Notes: a model not told the origin generated them from the letters alone. A stretch of 64,000 bases of DNA from Chitinophaga rhizosphaerae (GCF_003958645.1 NZ_RXLO01000001.1:310001-374000); one strand, 5' to 3'. Shown: positions 8,816 to 17,505, counted from the stretch's first letter. Translations and numbers: made by a program.

Positions 8816-9797
8816 GTGATTTCAGTTTTCGGTTGAGGTGGATGAGGATACGCGCCATGGCGATGGACGAAACGATCAGGTACAGGATGGAAAGGTAGAG
8901 CACGCCCATTTCCAGCGAATCCATTGCCAGGATGAGCATGAAGATGACGAGATACCCCAGGCCGATGTAGGCGTAAATCACCGTCATGAGCAAGAAATAA
9001 AACGACCGCAAACGCACGCCGAGGAAATAATAGAAAGCCAATGCCGCAGCCAGCGCCGGCGTGTACAGCAACAGCATCCCGTCTTCGAAGAACATGCCGC
9101 ACAACGCGCCGATGCAAAAAACATGGACCGCGAAATTGTAGTACGTAAAAGAGAAATGGGCCTTCCTGTTGAAGCGGCCGCTGGCAAATCCCGCCGCCGT
9201 GAGCACCAGCCCGATAAGCAATGCCGTATCGATGAGCCGGCGCTCCGTGCCAAACGCGTTGCTGGAAAGGAGATGCATGGGCGTGATGGCGATCCCCAGC
9301 CAGGCCGCGAAGTTCGTGATGGCAAGGCTCAAAACACCCAGGTGATCGAAGTAATAAGCACAAAAGAACAGGACCACCATCGGGATGAAAGTGGCGCTGC
9401 CCAGCCGCGTCCCGAAAACTTCGTATTGCCCTTGCAGGTAGGTGATGAACGAAATGAAGAGCAGGCAGCCCAGTAACACCACATAATCCCACCAGGCGTT
9501 GGGCGATTCGGTTTTTTCCCAGGTGAACGGGGCTGTATGTTTGTTCGCGTACCAGAAGCACGCGGCGCAAAGCAGCCCAATGCCCGCCAGGATGGCCTGG
9601 TGGCCGATGGTGTCGATATTTTTATAGATCAGCGTGCCCAGGCCGCCGCTCAGCAGGAGCACGCCCAGGTACAGCATCGTCTTCAGTTCCCAATGGAGGG
9701 AAAATAACCGGCTGCCCGATTGCGCCTCCAGCCGGAGGCGTTCCGTTTCGCTCAGCAGCCCTTCGTCTGCCAGCTGATGGATGAAATTTTTTCGCAT
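8802..9797 (-). CDS. DUF2157 domain membrane protein
   Basis: A 331-residue protein. Residues 1-35 form a soluble helical head (HQLADEGLLSETERLRLEA) typical of the DUF2157 N-terminus, followed by about nine transmembrane segments starting at TMLYLGVLLLSGGLG. The family has no established function. It is 22 nt downstream of the pirin gene and overlaps the next membrane gene by 14 nt, which puts it in the middle of the five-gene leftward unit. Confidence 0.8.
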   Translation of the reverse strand: MRKNFIHQLADEGLLSETERLRLEAQSGSRLFSLHWELKTMLYLGVLLLSGGLGTLIYKNIDTIGHQAILAGIGLLCAACFWYANKHTAPFTWEKTESPNAWWDYVVLLGCLLFISFITYLQGQYEVFGTRLGSATFIPMVVLFFCAYYFDHLGVLSLAITNFAAWLGIAITPMHLLSSNAFGTERRLIDTALLIGLVLTAAGFASGRFNRKAHFSFTYYNFAVHVFCIGALCGMFFEDGMLLLYTPALAAALAFYYFLGVRLRSFYFLLMTVIYAYIGLGYLVIFMLILAMDSLEMGVLYLSILYLIVSSIAMARILIHLNRKLKSHADL

Positions 9798-9819
9798 AGG
9801 TGGGGTTTGGTGTGCGGGA

Positions 9820-10674
9820 TCAATATTCGAGTTTGCCGAAAACGCCGTTACGGTAATCTTCCAGCGCCTGTTCCACTTCTTCGGCAGTGTTCATGACGAA
9901 ATTGTCTTTCGCGGCCACAGGCTCGTTAATGGGCTCGCCGGTGAGGAAAAGGATGCCTGCGTCTGATTGGGCCGTTACTTCGATCTCGTCTCCGGCAGTA
10001 TCGAACACATACAATTGGTGCATGGCGGCAGGCGTTCCGTTGGCGGTTACCTCACCGCGGAAAACATATAACAGCGCCGGATCGCCGGGCCTGGCGGACA
10101 ATTGCACGGTTTTGCCTGCGGCGATGGTACCGATGATCGCTGTAACGGGGGTGAAGCTCTTCATGGGACTACGTTTCCCATCCAGCTCACCGCTGGCCAG
10201 CCGGAGCGATACGCCTTCCTGTTCCAGCACGAAAGGCAGCTGTTCTGCCGTGGCGGCCTGGTAATAGGGATCGTCCCACTTATTTGCTTGGGGCACGTTC
10301 AGCCAGATCTGGATCATTTCCCAGTTGCCGCCGCGGGCAAGCATTTCTTTCGTAGGGCCCTCGCTGTGAAGGAGGCCTTTTCCCGCAAACATCCACTGGA
10401 TGCCGCCGTCGCGGATCGTGCCGGAATGGCCGGCATTATCCATATGGTACCCTTCCCCGGAAATCATGAACGTAACCGGCGAAAATCCACGGTGCGGATG
10501 CGGATGAATACGCATTCCGGAACCCGCCGCAATGGTTTCGGGGCCGATATGATGTATCACGATAAACGGATTGGCGAATCTGAAATCCTTATGCGGAAGC
10601 GGCTGTATCACCGTTTCCTCCGGGGTAATCTGCTTGGCCCTGCCCGTCAGCACATGGGCGATGTTCTTCTTCAT
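9820..10674 (-). CDS. Pirin family protein
   Basis: A 284-residue bicupin. The N-terminal cupin holds the metal-binding cluster HPHPHRGF with the later GKGLLHSEGP motif, as in pirin and YhhW, where the metal is iron and some members act as quercetin dioxygenases. The C-terminal cupin starts near FTPVTAIIG. Activity on quercetin or a regulatory role cannot be told from sequence. The frame continues upstream to 10917, but the extension overlaps the divergent AraC gene and looks non-coding, so the ATG at 10674 is preferred. A TACATTTG box (10698-10705) sits about 24 nt before it. First gene of the leftward unit. Confidence 0.9.
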   Translation of the reverse strand: MKKNIAHVLTGRAKQITPEETVIQPLPHKDFRFANPFIVIHHIGPETIAAGSGMRIHPHPHRGFSPVTFMISGEGYHMDNAGHSGTIRDGGIQWMFAGKGLLHSEGPTKEMLARGGNWEMIQIWLNVPQANKWDDPYYQAATAEQLPFVLEQEGVSLRLASGELDGKRSPMKSFTPVTAIIGTIAAGKTVQLSARPGDPALLYVFRGEVTANGTPAAMHQLYVFDTAGDEIEVTAQSDAGILFLTGEPINEPVAAKDNFVMNTAEEVEQALEDYRNGVFGKLEY

Positions 10675-10697
10675 GGGTTTCAGTTTTATGGAGGTAA

Positions 10698-10705
10698 CAA
10701 ATGTA
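10698..10705 (-). promoter_or_regulatory. -7 promoter box of the pirin operon
   Basis: Read on the minus strand this is TACATTTG, matching the Bacteroidota -7 consensus TAnnTTTG. A TTTG (minus strand, ending at 10721) lies 15 nt upstream, closer than the usual -33 spacing. Confidence 0.55.
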
Positions 10706-10786
10706 GGGGTTTGCGGCACGCAAAAAAAATTGTTGCCCGATGCGGATGTCGGGAAAGGGATTATCTTTAAACCCGTGTTACCCGCC

Positions 10787-11887
10787 ATGAAAATCGATCT
10801 GTTTTCGTTAGTCGTCCTGCTCGGTGCGCTGCAAGCCCTTTTTTTCGGGATATTCCTCCTCCAGGCCCGAACGGAAAACCGCTTCCAGAACCGGATGCTG
10901 GCGTTTTTCATGTTCATCTTCAGCTATAACGGGTTCGAGACGCTGCACTGGTCGTCTGGCCTGTACCCGGATATTCTCGTTTTCGATGTGCTTGCCTTCG
11001 TGCTCATTTTCGCGGTGGGGCCGTGTTTATATTTATATGTGCGGTCTTTCGGAAAGGAGGGAAGGCCGCCGTTCGCGGGCCGCCATTTCATCGTGGTCTG
11101 GATGGCCCTGGCCATCAGGGCGGCGTTCCTGGTGTGTTGGGGACTGTACGTAATCGGCTGGCAATACCCGAAATGGATCATATGGCTGAACACCGCATTC
11201 GATCGAATCGCGGAACCATTGTCCGTATCGTGGTTTGCGGCGTATTACGTGTTGTCTGTACGGGCTTGGCTGAGCATGCGGAAGGGGTTGATGGACGAGG
11301 AAGCGCGCTGGCTGAAAACGCTGGTTGGTGTGATGGGCGTATTTCTTTGCCTCTGGGTAGCTACGGTGGCGACGCCCATGATTTGGCCGGTCACGGGTTT
11401 GCATAAATATACGATGATCGAGGTGCTGCTCGTGGTATTCGTTTACTGGATGGGCTTCGCCGGATATCATAGGACCCGTATCATTTATGCCGCGCGACAG
11501 CAACAGGCAGGTTCCTATTTCGACCAGTTGGGGGATGATGAAGTGGCCCGCTGCGCCGAAGCGCTGCACGAGGCCATGGCATCCGGACAACTGTATCTCG
11601 ACCCTGAAATGACCGCCGCCACGCTGGCTGCGCGGATCGGGGTGCCGGTGAAGACGTTGTCGGCCGTGCTGAATCGCCGTATCGGAAAAGGGTTTAATGA
11701 ATACCTGAATGGCTGGCGGGTGGAAGCGGTCAAAGACCGGATGAAGGATCCCTCGAGCAGGCATCTCACGTTGACCGGCATCGCCTATGAGTGCGGGTTC
11801 AATTCCCAGCCTACTTTCCAGCGCGCCTTCCGGGCGATTGCGGGTTGTTCGCCCAGGGAGTTCCTGCGGCGGCAGCAAGGCTCATGA
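10787..11887 (+). CDS. Membrane-anchored AraC-family transcriptional regulator
   Basis: A 366-residue protein. Residues 1-~235 contain about seven hydrophobic segments (from LFSLVVLLGALQALFFGIFLL), and the last ~100 residues are an AraC/XylS double helix-turn-helix (TAATLAARIGVPVKTLSAVL, then LTGIAYECGFNSQPTFQRAF and CSPREFL). Such 7TM-AraC fusions are common in Bacteroidota and are thought to sense a signal at the membrane; the ligand is unknown. The ATG at 10787 follows a near-consensus TATCTTTA box. The frame is open further upstream, into the pirin 5' end, but homologues start at the first hydrophobic segment. It is divergent from pirin, a candidate target. Confidence 0.88.
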   Translation: MKIDLFSLVVLLGALQALFFGIFLLQARTENRFQNRMLAFFMFIFSYNGFETLHWSSGLYPDILVFDVLAFVLIFAVGPCLYLYVRSFGKEGRPPFAGRHFIVVWMALAIRAAFLVCWGLYVIGWQYPKWIIWLNTAFDRIAEPLSVSWFAAYYVLSVRAWLSMRKGLMDEEARWLKTLVGVMGVFLCLWVATVATPMIWPVTGLHKYTMIEVLLVVFVYWMGFAGYHRTRIIYAARQQQAGSYFDQLGDDEVARCAEALHEAMASGQLYLDPEMTAATLAARIGVPVKTLSAVLNRRIGKGFNEYLNGWRVEAVKDRMKDPSSRHLTLTGIAYECGFNSQPTFQRAFRAIAGCSPREFLRRQQGS

Positions 11888-12065
11888 ACATGAAAAAGGC
11901 CCGGGAAACCAGGCCTCGCCACTTCAATCTCAAATAATGCTACTAATAATTACGGGTCATGTATGAATAGTGGAGTGCTCCACAAAGTAAACCCTTCCTC
12001 CCCGCAAGCCCCCGGTAGCAAATACGCGAATCTTCCCGTAGAAATACGCATTTCTTCCCCCGGAA
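11888..12065. other. Intergenic hairpin region after AraC gene
   Basis: No gene is visible here. A short aggcc/ggcct stem (near 11903-11923) follows the AraC stop without a T-tract, and a perfect 6-bp stem gtggag/ctccac occupies 11970-11983. Neither is a clear intrinsic terminator. Confidence 0.4.
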
Positions 12066-12094
12066 ACTTGATCAAGTCAACCAATATGTTTGAC
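12066..12094. promoter_or_regulatory. Candidate MarR-type operator
   Basis: Two overlapping inverted repeats precede the MarR-GNAT gene: the perfect 12-bp palindrome acttgatcaagt (12066-12077) and gtcaa-N9-ttgac (12076-12094). MarR proteins commonly bind TTGA/TCAA-type palindromes near their own promoters, so autoregulation is likely but inferred. Confidence 0.5.
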
Positions 12095-12135
12095 AAAAGC
12101 AACGAATAGGCTAACTTGCCGTAAATTTACAATCG

Positions 12136-13065
12136 ATGTCAGACCTCGAAATCATATCAGACATCCGGCAATTCAACCGTTTCTACACCGCCCAGCTCGG
12201 GCTTTTGCAACAACATATCTTCGACAGCGAATATTCCCTCACGGAAATCCGGGTGCTATACGAAATCAATTTCAACCGCCAAACCACCGCCACCGGCATC
12301 CGCGAAGCGTTGCAGATCGATGCGGGCTACCTCAGCCGCATGCTCCGCAAACTGGAAAAAGCCGGCCTGGTGTGGAAGCATCCCCTGCCGGAAGACGGCC
12401 GGTCCAGCTACCTCACACTGTCCGACCGCGGCCGGCGCCTCATGGCGAAAATGGACAACTTGTCCGACGACCAGATCCGCCAGATGCTGGCGCACCTTCC
12501 AGCGGACGATCAGCAAACCATCGCCGCATCCATGCGCGACCTGCGGCGCTTGCTGGGCGCACCGGGCAGCGAAATCACCATGGAGCAGGTGGAGGTCCGC
12601 ACGGAATTAATCCCCGGCGATCTGGGGGATATCATTTCCCTGCACGGACAATTGTACTGGAAAGAATACGGGTACGATGTCCGTTTCGAGCAATACGTCC
12701 TGGAAACGGTGCACGATTATATCCGGGCGTTCGAGCCCCGCCGCGACCGCATCATCGTGGCATCGTCCATGGGCCGGCTGGCGGGCGTAGTGGCGATCCA
12801 GCACCGGGAAGGAAAGGAGGCGCAGCTGCGGTGGTTCCTCATACGGCCGGAGTACAGGGGCATCGGTTTGGGAAAGGCCCTCATGCAGCGGGCCATGGAC
12901 TTCTGCCGCGAGCAGCGGTTCAGGAAAGTTTACCTGCTCACCACCAACCAACAGACGGCTGCCGCCGCGCTGTACAAAAAATGGGGATTCGGGAAAAAGG
13001 AGTCCATTCCCCAAAAGCTATGGGGCCACGATCTGTACGAGGAACGTTATGAATGTAATCTCTGA
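12136..13065 (+). CDS. MarR-GNAT fusion regulator/acetyltransferase
   Basis: A 309-residue two-domain protein. Residues ~1-145 form a MarR winged helix (EYSLTEIRVLYEI, then REALQIDAGYLSRMLRKLEKAGL as recognition helix and the wing PEDGRSSYLTL). Residues ~155-309 form a GNAT N-acetyltransferase domain, with the acetyl-CoA loop RPEYRGIGLGKALM and the later TTNQQTAAAALYKKWGF. The fusion is a known architecture; it may link DNA binding to acetylation of a small molecule or protein. The promoter region carries strong palindromes (12066-12094) that suit a MarR dimer. It converges on the DUF1624-type gene with only 3 nt between the stops. Confidence 0.9.
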   Translation: MSDLEIISDIRQFNRFYTAQLGLLQQHIFDSEYSLTEIRVLYEINFNRQTTATGIREALQIDAGYLSRMLRKLEKAGLVWKHPLPEDGRSSYLTLSDRGRRLMAKMDNLSDDQIRQMLAHLPADDQQTIAASMRDLRRLLGAPGSEITMEQVEVRTELIPGDLGDIISLHGQLYWKEYGYDVRFEQYVLETVHDYIRAFEPRRDRIIVASSMGRLAGVVAIQHREGKEAQLRWFLIRPEYRGIGLGKALMQRAMDFCREQRFRKVYLLTTNQQTAAAALYKKWGFGKKESIPQKLWGHDLYEERYECNL

Positions 13066-13068
13066 TCC

Positions 13069-14256
13069 CTACACATAGCTTAGCCACCATTGGCGATGGC
13101 TGCGCTTGTATTCCGCGAACCGCTTGCAGGGCTGGTACAAAACGGCCACCACGAAAATCCAGATAGCGTAGACTACCGGTAACGGATACCCGAAATCGAT
13201 TGGGCGGAACAGGAACGGCGAATTCGGGTCTGCGATCTGGTCTGTACCATATCCGCTGATGAAAAACGCCACTACCGTAAGCCCGTGGATCAGGTAGAAA
13301 TGCAAGACGTAATAGAAGAAAGGCACACTGCCGTACACCTTGCAAACGGCCGTAAACCGGTTGCGGGCATGCTCCAGCGCCGCCAGCGCCAGGAGCCCCG
13401 GTCCGATAGTGATACAGGTATACAGCAGCGACGGCGGATATTTCTGAACGTTGAAGAAGGAGAAAACCGTCTGCGATATATGGGGCCAGGCATCCCAGCG
13501 CAAAGGATCGCCATACGCATTCAGCGCCCGCAGGAAAAAGAACAGGCCCACCATCCCCAGGCCCGCCGTCAGCAGCACCGAGCGCCGTATCGCCGGGGAA
13601 ACATCGCCCGCGAACACCCGTCCGCAGCCATAACCCAGGAACATGACGCCCACCCAGGGCAGGAATGGATACAGCACCAGCGCGATGTGCCCCGGAAACA
13701 GCGGTAACGCAGCACCCGGCCGGTGCAGCAACGCCCACCAGGGCGAAGGCTGGAAGCCCGGCTGCGCTTCGTAAAAATCCAGGATGTTGTGCGACAGGGT
13801 GATGGCCGCGCCAATAGCGAGAACGGCCCACCAGGGCAGGTACACGAACAACGAAAGTATCACGAAACTGATGCCGATGGCCCAGATCACCTGTAAGAAG
13901 AAAATATTGTACAGCGGGTTGAACGACAGTCCCAGCGAAACGATCGCCAGTTCCACGAAAATCAGCCACAAACCCCTCGTTAGCAGGAATTTGCTGATCC
14001 CGCCTTTGGTTTTTCTGCCGTTCATCAGGTACACCGACATGCCGGAAAGAAATACGAAAACCGGTGCGCAGAAATGCGTCACCCAACGGGTGAGGTACAG
14101 CGCAGTATGTGTAGTTTCCGGATTCAGGGGGTCAGACGATAGTGCGCCTGCGTGGAAAAAGTCGCGGACGTGATCAAGCGCCATCACGATCATCACGATG
14201 CCGCGCAGCACGTCGATGGAATAGACCCGTTCACGGGCGGGGTTTTGGAGTTCCAT
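13069..14256 (-). CDS. DUF1624/HGSNAT-type membrane protein
   Basis: A 395-residue integral membrane protein with about ten hydrophobic segments. The start (YSIDVLRGIVMIVMALDHVRDFF) is typical of DUF1624 and heparan-alpha-glucosaminide N-acetyltransferase-like proteins, with the conserved Asp-His pair in LDHVRD near residue 28. Eukaryotic relatives move an acetyl group from cytosolic acetyl-CoA across the membrane onto a terminal glucosamine; the bacterial members are mostly untested. A transacylase role is plausible but inferred. It is convergent with the MarR-GNAT gene. Confidence 0.82.
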   Translation of the reverse strand: MELQNPARERVYSIDVLRGIVMIVMALDHVRDFFHAGALSSDPLNPETTHTALYLTRWVTHFCAPVFVFLSGMSVYLMNGRKTKGGISKFLLTRGLWLIFVELAIVSLGLSFNPLYNIFFLQVIWAIGISFVILSLFVYLPWWAVLAIGAAITLSHNILDFYEAQPGFQPSPWWALLHRPGAALPLFPGHIALVLYPFLPWVGVMFLGYGCGRVFAGDVSPAIRRSVLLTAGLGMVGLFFFLRALNAYGDPLRWDAWPHISQTVFSFFNVQKYPPSLLYTCITIGPGLLALAALEHARNRFTAVCKVYGSVPFFYYVLHFYLIHGLTVVAFFISGYGTDQIADPNSPFLFRPIDFGYPLPVVYAIWIFVVAVLYQPCKRFAEYKRSHRQWWLSYV

Positions 14257-14380
14257 GGCATAGTATTATACCCGAATATAACCAATTTCCATCGCGTGAA
14301 ACAATCCTATGTATTTTAAATTAATTATATATATTCGTGTTCGATACCGGTAACGGTACTTTTAACCATTTCCTAGGAGA

Positions 14381-14407
14381 AACGCCGTTTTCCAGCGGCG
14401 TTTTTTT
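14381..14407. terminator. Intrinsic terminator downstream of DinB gene
   Basis: Stem aacgccg (14381-14387) pairs with cggcgtt (14396-14402) around a short loop, with a run of seven T on the plus-strand right side that overlaps the DinB stop. For the leftward DinB transcript the tail is only moderately T-rich (tttctcc). Confidence 0.6.
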
Positions 14408-14873
14408 ATTCGCTTTCGGCGTACTTGCGGATCAGGACGATCTGGCCGAGGTGATAGGCCGCGTGCTGCAATATGCCCTGGATATAATAATAGGCGTTGT
14501 GCTGGGTATTGGCTACGTTGGAATAGAGTTTTTCTTCCGGGAAATTGCGGATCGTTTCTGCCATATGCGTGATGGAATTTTCGAGCCGCTGCAGCGTGGC
14601 CTGCCAGTTGTTTTCTCCGTGGTTTTCGGGGAAATAGAAGTCCGGAAGATCGCCTTCCTGCTCCGGTTTTTCACCTTTCAGTTTGCGGTCTACGTTTTGA
14701 TGCCAGAAAATGATGTGGTTGACCAGTTCCCAGATATTATGCGAAGTATCGAAACGGCGGGAGGCTTGCGCGGCATCGAGCTCCCGGAGGTGCTCCATAA
14801 AGGTGACGTCGAGCCAGGGCTGGCCCTGGTATATGTGTTGCAAGGCTTCAGACAGTACTATGGGTAAAGACAT
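14406..14873 (-). CDS. DinB family four-helix protein
   Basis: A 155-residue protein of the DinB/YfiT-like superfamily, a four-helix bundle that binds a divalent metal through three His. Candidate ligands are His45 in TSHNIWELVNHIIFWH (or His53 in the same helix) and the His pair in LQHAAYHLGQIVLIRKY near the C-terminus. Members include DNA-damage-induced proteins and thiol (bacillithiol-type) transferases; no specific role can be assigned. I start at the ATG at 14873 (MSLPIV) instead of the longer frame to 14942. A TAAATTTG box (minus strand, 14931-14938) lies about 58 nt upstream. Confidence 0.85.
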   Translation of the reverse strand: MSLPIVLSEALQHIYQGQPWLDVTFMEHLRELDAAQASRRFDTSHNIWELVNHIIFWHQNVDRKLKGEKPEQEGDLPDFYFPENHGENNWQATLQRLENSITHMAETIRNFPEEKLYSNVANTQHNAYYYIQGILQHAAYHLGQIVLIRKYAESE

Positions 14874-14930
14874 ATGGTTAGATTTTAGGGTAATCGTACA
14901 ATTTATGTTCCATTCCTGCCACGGACTGTT

Positions 14931-14938
14931 CAAATTTA
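14931..14938 (-). promoter_or_regulatory. -7 promoter box upstream of DinB gene
   Basis: The minus strand reads TAAATTTG, a full match to TAnnTTTG, 58 nt before the DinB ATG. No convincing -33 element was seen. Confidence 0.45.
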
Positions 14939-14942
14939 ACAC

Positions 14943-15318
14943 TACTTTAGATATGATGACAAATAGCGGAAAAACATTCCTTATGCCCTGAAAATCAGAT
15001 TTTTTGAAACAGCCTTACTCCTGATAATCGTGCTGGTTTCGGCATGGCGCTCCGAAGCCGGCAACGGTTGTCCGGCTGCGCGATCGACATCCAGATTGGT
15101 GACGCCATTTACATGCACATAGTCGGCTGTGTTTATGTGCGTCCGAAGTTTCCCTGCGTCGCATTGCGCGGTTTTCAGTCTCCCGGCATTTTTCATTACA
15201 TGGGGAAGCCTATCTGTTTATTTTTGTATTGGCTGTTGGCTTTCGGTGGGATGAAGGACATGATTAATACCTATTCCCCCAAATTCCCTTAAATTGAATC
15301 TCTAAACAAAGCCACATT
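14943..15318. other. Intergenic stretch before acyl-CoA carboxylase
   Basis: About 375 nt with no convincing gene. Short frames exist on both strands (for example 15044-15292) but lack family resemblance and a good start. A TATTTTTG box at 15219-15226 could be the promoter for the carboxylase gene, leaving a leader of about 85 nt. Confidence 0.5.
15219..15226 (+). promoter_or_regulatory. Candidate -7 box for acyl-CoA carboxylase gene
   Basis: TATTTTTG matches TAnnTTTG, 93 nt before the ATG at 15319. No -33 TTG at the usual distance. Confidence 0.35.
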
Positions 15319-16956
15319 ATGGATATTCAGCAGATGGAATTCAACCGGAACGAAGATCATTTGAAATTGCTGGTCAGCACCATGAAACAAAGACTGGCGG
15401 TCATCGAACAGGGAGGAGGGAAGAAGGCGTTGGAGAAAGTCCGCCAGCGCGGCAAGCTCACGCCCCGCGAACGAATCGCCAAATTGATCGATACAAACAG
15501 CACGTTCACCGAACTCGGCGCTTTCACCGCCTACGACATGTATGCTGAACACGGCGGATGCCCCGCCGGCGGAACCGTAGCGGGACTTGGGTACGTGAGC
15601 GGCCGCCTCTGCATGATCGTGGCCAATGATATGACGGTGAAAGCCGGGGCCTGGTTCCCGCTTACCGGCAAAAAGAACCTGCGCATGCAGGAAATCGCCA
15701 TGGAAAACAGGTTGCCCGTCATCTACCTGGTAGATTCCGCGGGCGTATATCTCCCCATGCAGGACGAGATCTTCCCCGACAAGGAACATTTCGGCCGCAT
15801 CTTCCGCAACAACGCGAAAATGAGCGCCATGGGCATCACGCAGATCGCGGCGGTTATGGGGAGTTGCGTGGCCGGAGGGGCTTACCTGCCCATTATGAGC
15901 GATGAAGTGCTCATGGTCGAAGGTAACGGTTCCATTTTCCTGGCAGGGCCGTATCTCGTGAAAGCCGCCATCGGAGAAGATATCGACGCAGAAACACTCG
16001 GCGGCGCCGTTACCCATACCGAAATTTCGGGCATCGCGGATTATAAATTCAAATCCGACGAAGAATGCATCGAACGCATCCGCCACATCGTATCGCGCAT
16101 CGGCAAACCCGCCTCCGCAGGGTTCGATCGTATCGCCCCGGTAGCGCCGGAGAAAAGTAACGATGAAATATACGGCCTCATTCCGGCCGACAGTTCCAAA
16201 TCCTACGACGTCCGCGAAGTGATCCAACGGATCGTAGATGGATCGGTGTTCGAAGAATACAAGGAAGATTACGGAAAAACCATCCTCTGCGGTTATGCCC
16301 GTATCGAAGGCTGGGCCGTGGGCATCGTGGCCAACCAGCGGAAAATGGTTAAAACCAAAAAAGGCGAAATGCAGATGGGCGGCGTAATTTACAACGACTC
16401 CGCCGACAAGGCCGCCCGCTTCATCATGAACTGCAATCAGAAAAAAATCCCCCTCGTTTTCCTGCAAGACGTAACGGGTTTTATGGTAGGCAGCCGATCG
16501 GAGCATGCCGGCATCATTAAGGACGGCGCCAAGCTCGTGAACGCCGTGAGCAACAGCGTTGTCCCCAAAATCACCGTGATCATCGGGAATTCTTATGGCG
16601 CTGGCAACTACGCCATGTGCGGCAAAGCCTACGACCCCCGTTTCATCTTCGCCTGGCCCAACGCCAAAATCGCCGTGATGGGCGGCGAACAGGCGGCGAA
16701 AACGCTCCTCCAGATCCAGGTAGCCTCGCTGAAAGCCAGGGGCGAAGAAATCTCGCAGGAAGCCGAAGAAAAGCTCCTGAAGGAAATTACCGACCGGTAC
16801 AACAGCCAGACTACGCCCTATTACGCCGCGGCGCGCCTGTGGGTCGACGAGATCATCGATCCCCGGAAAACCCGTGAAACGATCGCCAGGTGCCTCGAAG
16901 CGGCGGACTTCGCGCCGGTGGAAGAGGCTTTCCGAACGGGCGTGATACAGGTGTAG
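15319..16956 (+). CDS. Acyl-CoA carboxylase, carboxyltransferase (beta) subunit
   Basis: A 545-residue biotin-dependent carboxyltransferase that moves CO2 from carboxybiotin to an acyl-CoA. The two crotonase-like halves are evident: the N half with VMGSCVAGGAYLPIMSDE, and the C half with LVFLQDVTGFMVG and IIGNSYGAGNYAMCGKAYDPRF. The segment IFPDKEHFGRIFRNNA and the SYGAGNYAMCG motif are closest in style to 3-methylcrotonyl-CoA carboxylase beta, though propionyl-CoA or geranyl-CoA use cannot be excluded. The partner biotin carboxylase/BCCP subunit is not in the window, so it must be encoded elsewhere. RNase HI follows in the same direction. Confidence 0.9.
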   Translation: MDIQQMEFNRNEDHLKLLVSTMKQRLAVIEQGGGKKALEKVRQRGKLTPRERIAKLIDTNSTFTELGAFTAYDMYAEHGGCPAGGTVAGLGYVSGRLCMIVANDMTVKAGAWFPLTGKKNLRMQEIAMENRLPVIYLVDSAGVYLPMQDEIFPDKEHFGRIFRNNAKMSAMGITQIAAVMGSCVAGGAYLPIMSDEVLMVEGNGSIFLAGPYLVKAAIGEDIDAETLGGAVTHTEISGIADYKFKSDEECIERIRHIVSRIGKPASAGFDRIAPVAPEKSNDEIYGLIPADSSKSYDVREVIQRIVDGSVFEEYKEDYGKTILCGYARIEGWAVGIVANQRKMVKTKKGEMQMGGVIYNDSADKAARFIMNCNQKKIPLVFLQDVTGFMVGSRSEHAGIIKDGAKLVNAVSNSVVPKITVIIGNSYGAGNYAMCGKAYDPRFIFAWPNAKIAVMGGEQAAKTLLQIQVASLKARGEEISQEAEEKLLKEITDRYNSQTTPYYAAARLWVDEIIDPRKTRETIARCLEAADFAPVEEAFRTGVIQV

Positions 16957-17012
16957 ACGGGACGGGAAGCGCGCCTGATGGAATTCCGCCATCGACTGAT
17001 GCATAATTCCAT

Positions 17013-17020
17013 TATTTTTG
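17013..17020 (+). promoter_or_regulatory. -7 promoter box of RNase HI gene
   Basis: TATTTTTG fully matches TAnnTTTG. It lies downstream of both in-frame ATG codons (16978, 16999), so transcripts from it could only use the TTG at 17041. Confidence 0.5.
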
Positions 17021-17040
17021 CTCCCTTAAAAAAACAGGCT

Positions 17041-17505
17041 TTGACGAATCAGCATTTGATCATATATACAGACGGCGCGGCAAGGGGAAATCCCGGAAGG
17101 GGAGGATACGGCATCGTTTTGATCTGGGGAAACATCCGCCGTGAAATGTCGGGCGGCTACCGGATGACCACCAATAACCGCATGGAACTCCTCGCGGTGA
17201 TCGTGGCGCTGGAAGCGCTCACCCGCGACGGGCTATCCATCCAGATCTATACAGACAGCCAGTACCTCGTGAACGCCGTCGAAAAGGGATGGCTGTGGAA
17301 TTGGGTCAAAATCGGGTTTAAAGACAAGAAAAACCGCGACCTCTGGGAACGCTTCATCCCGCTTTACCGCAAACATAAGGTCAAATTCAACTGGGTCAAG
17401 GGCCATGCCTCCAACCCCGAAAACAACCGCTGCGACCAGCTGGCCACCGCTGCCGCAGATGGCGGCAACCTCCTCGTAGATACCGGTTACGAACAGGGAG
17501 AATAA
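17041..17505 (+). CDS. rnhA: Ribonuclease HI
   Basis: Cuts the RNA strand of RNA-DNA hybrids. All active-site residues are present: Asp11 (YTDGAARGNPG), Glu49 (NRMELLAV), Asp72 (YTDSQYLV), His122 (VKGHAS) and Asp132 (NRCDQLA), counted from a TTG start at 17041. That start gives 154 residues, the usual length of RNase HI, and follows the TATTTTTG box at 17013-17020. The frame is open from an ATG at 16978 and has another at 16999, which would add 14-21 non-conserved residues; these remain possible. HlyD follows after 88 nt. Confidence 0.9.
   Translation: MTNQHLIIYTDGAARGNPGRGGYGIVLIWGNIRREMSGGYRMTTNNRMELLAVIVALEALTRDGLSIQIYTDSQYLVNAVEKGWLWNWVKIGFKDKKNRDLWERFIPLYRKHKVKFNWVKGHASNPENNRCDQLATAAADGGNLLVDTGYEQGE

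Noticed and set aside
15044..15292. A small gene of 82 codons in the gap before the carboxylase gene
   Set aside because: No ribosome-binding site, no recognisable domain, and it overlaps the only promoter-like box in the gap.
15289..17004. A 571-codon minus-strand frame opposite the acyl-CoA carboxylase gene
   Set aside because: Shadow of the plus-strand gene; no domain seen.
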